Program-made: the position numbers and the translations under genes
The notes under the pieces: model-generated
Seen by the model: only the letters and a program-made list of their open reading frames with translations
Told to the model about the DNA's origin: nothing
Database searches by the model: none
Part shown: one piece after another, positions 13,661 through 13,725 of the stretch
Position numbering within the stretch: position 1 is the first letter of the stretch
Layout: each line of letters begins with the position of its first letter
Assembly: GCA_029933395.1 (NCBI GenBank)
Contig: JAOZOG010000033.1
Coordinates: 3,177 to 16,901, forward strand
Reading direction: 5' to 3'
DNA from: Sulfurovaceae bacterium
GTDB lineage: Bacteria; Campylobacterota; Campylobacteria; Campylobacterales; Sulfurovaceae
Length of the DNA: 13,725 nt

Positions 13661-13725
13661 TTACACAATAATCTTCAGCATCTTGGCATACTCTGCCGGG
13701 ATTTCAAAAGTTTTTCCTTCAAGAT
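13661..13725 (-). CDS. 3' end of a minus-strand gene cut by the window edge
   Basis: On the minus strand a frame is open from the window edge to TAA at 13661-13663, giving the C-terminal residues LEGKTFEIPAEYAKMLKIIV. The composition looks like real protein and the stop lies only 3 nt past the molybdoenzyme stop, so the two genes converge. The family cannot be identified from 20 residues. Confidence 0.5.
   Translation of the reverse strand, partial: LEGKTFEIPAEYAKMLKIIV

Noticed and set aside
1..13725. CRISPR arrays, tRNA genes, insertion sequences, prophage or attachment sites
   Set aside because: No regularly spaced repeats, cloverleaf with CCA end, transposase or integrase frames, or flanking direct repeats were found; apart from the REP-like repeat, gene order and codon use look like ordinary chromosome.

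Overview
The window looks like a chromosomal segment of a chemolithoautotrophic Campylobacterota (Epsilonproteobacteria), closest in style to Sulfurovum or Sulfurimonas. The grounds are a two-subunit class I fumarase, sucCD and a four-subunit 2-oxoglutarate:ferredoxin oxidoreductase (oorDABC) in one co-directional block, AGGAG ribosome sites, and promoters with a clear TATAAT -10 box but a weak -35. The lineage call is inference from gene content; no marker gene such as 16S rRNA is present.

Region 1 (79-7341, + strand) is central carbon metabolism: fumarase alpha and beta, succinyl-CoA synthetase beta and alpha, a small heavy-metal-associated (HMA) protein, then OorD, OorA, OorB and OorC. With fumarate reductase supplied from elsewhere, these enzymes link malate to 2-oxoglutarate through fumarate, succinate and succinyl-CoA, and can run in the reductive TCA direction. 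Three intergenic signals divide the block: a nested 24-bp inverted repeat of REP/BIME type after sucD, a perfect 12-bp AT-rich palindrome over a likely -10 box before oorD, and an intrinsic terminator after oorC.

Region 2 (7476-7890, + strand) is rnpB, the RNase P RNA, with its own TATAAT promoter and closed by an 11-bp P1 helix.

Region 3 (7937-10949, - strand) is a three-gene set read right to left: an M20D amidohydrolase, then 3 nt later a fusion of an RsbW-type ATP-binding domain with a GNAT acetyltransferase and an uncharacterised C-terminal domain, then a small three-helix membrane protein that seems to have its own promoter.

Region 4 (11094-13657, + strand) is divergent from region 3 and shares with it a 144-bp intergenic region holding a palindromic operator candidate. 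It encodes a short exported HlyD-like adaptor protein overlapping by 4 nt a compact cytoplasmic molybdopterin oxidoreductase with an acidic insert. The last bases hold the 3' end of a convergent minus-strand gene.

The central-metabolism genes and rnpB are confidently identified. The less understood and more interesting parts are the ATPase-GNAT fusion beside a deacylase, the adaptor-molybdoenzyme pair, and the intergenic palindromes.
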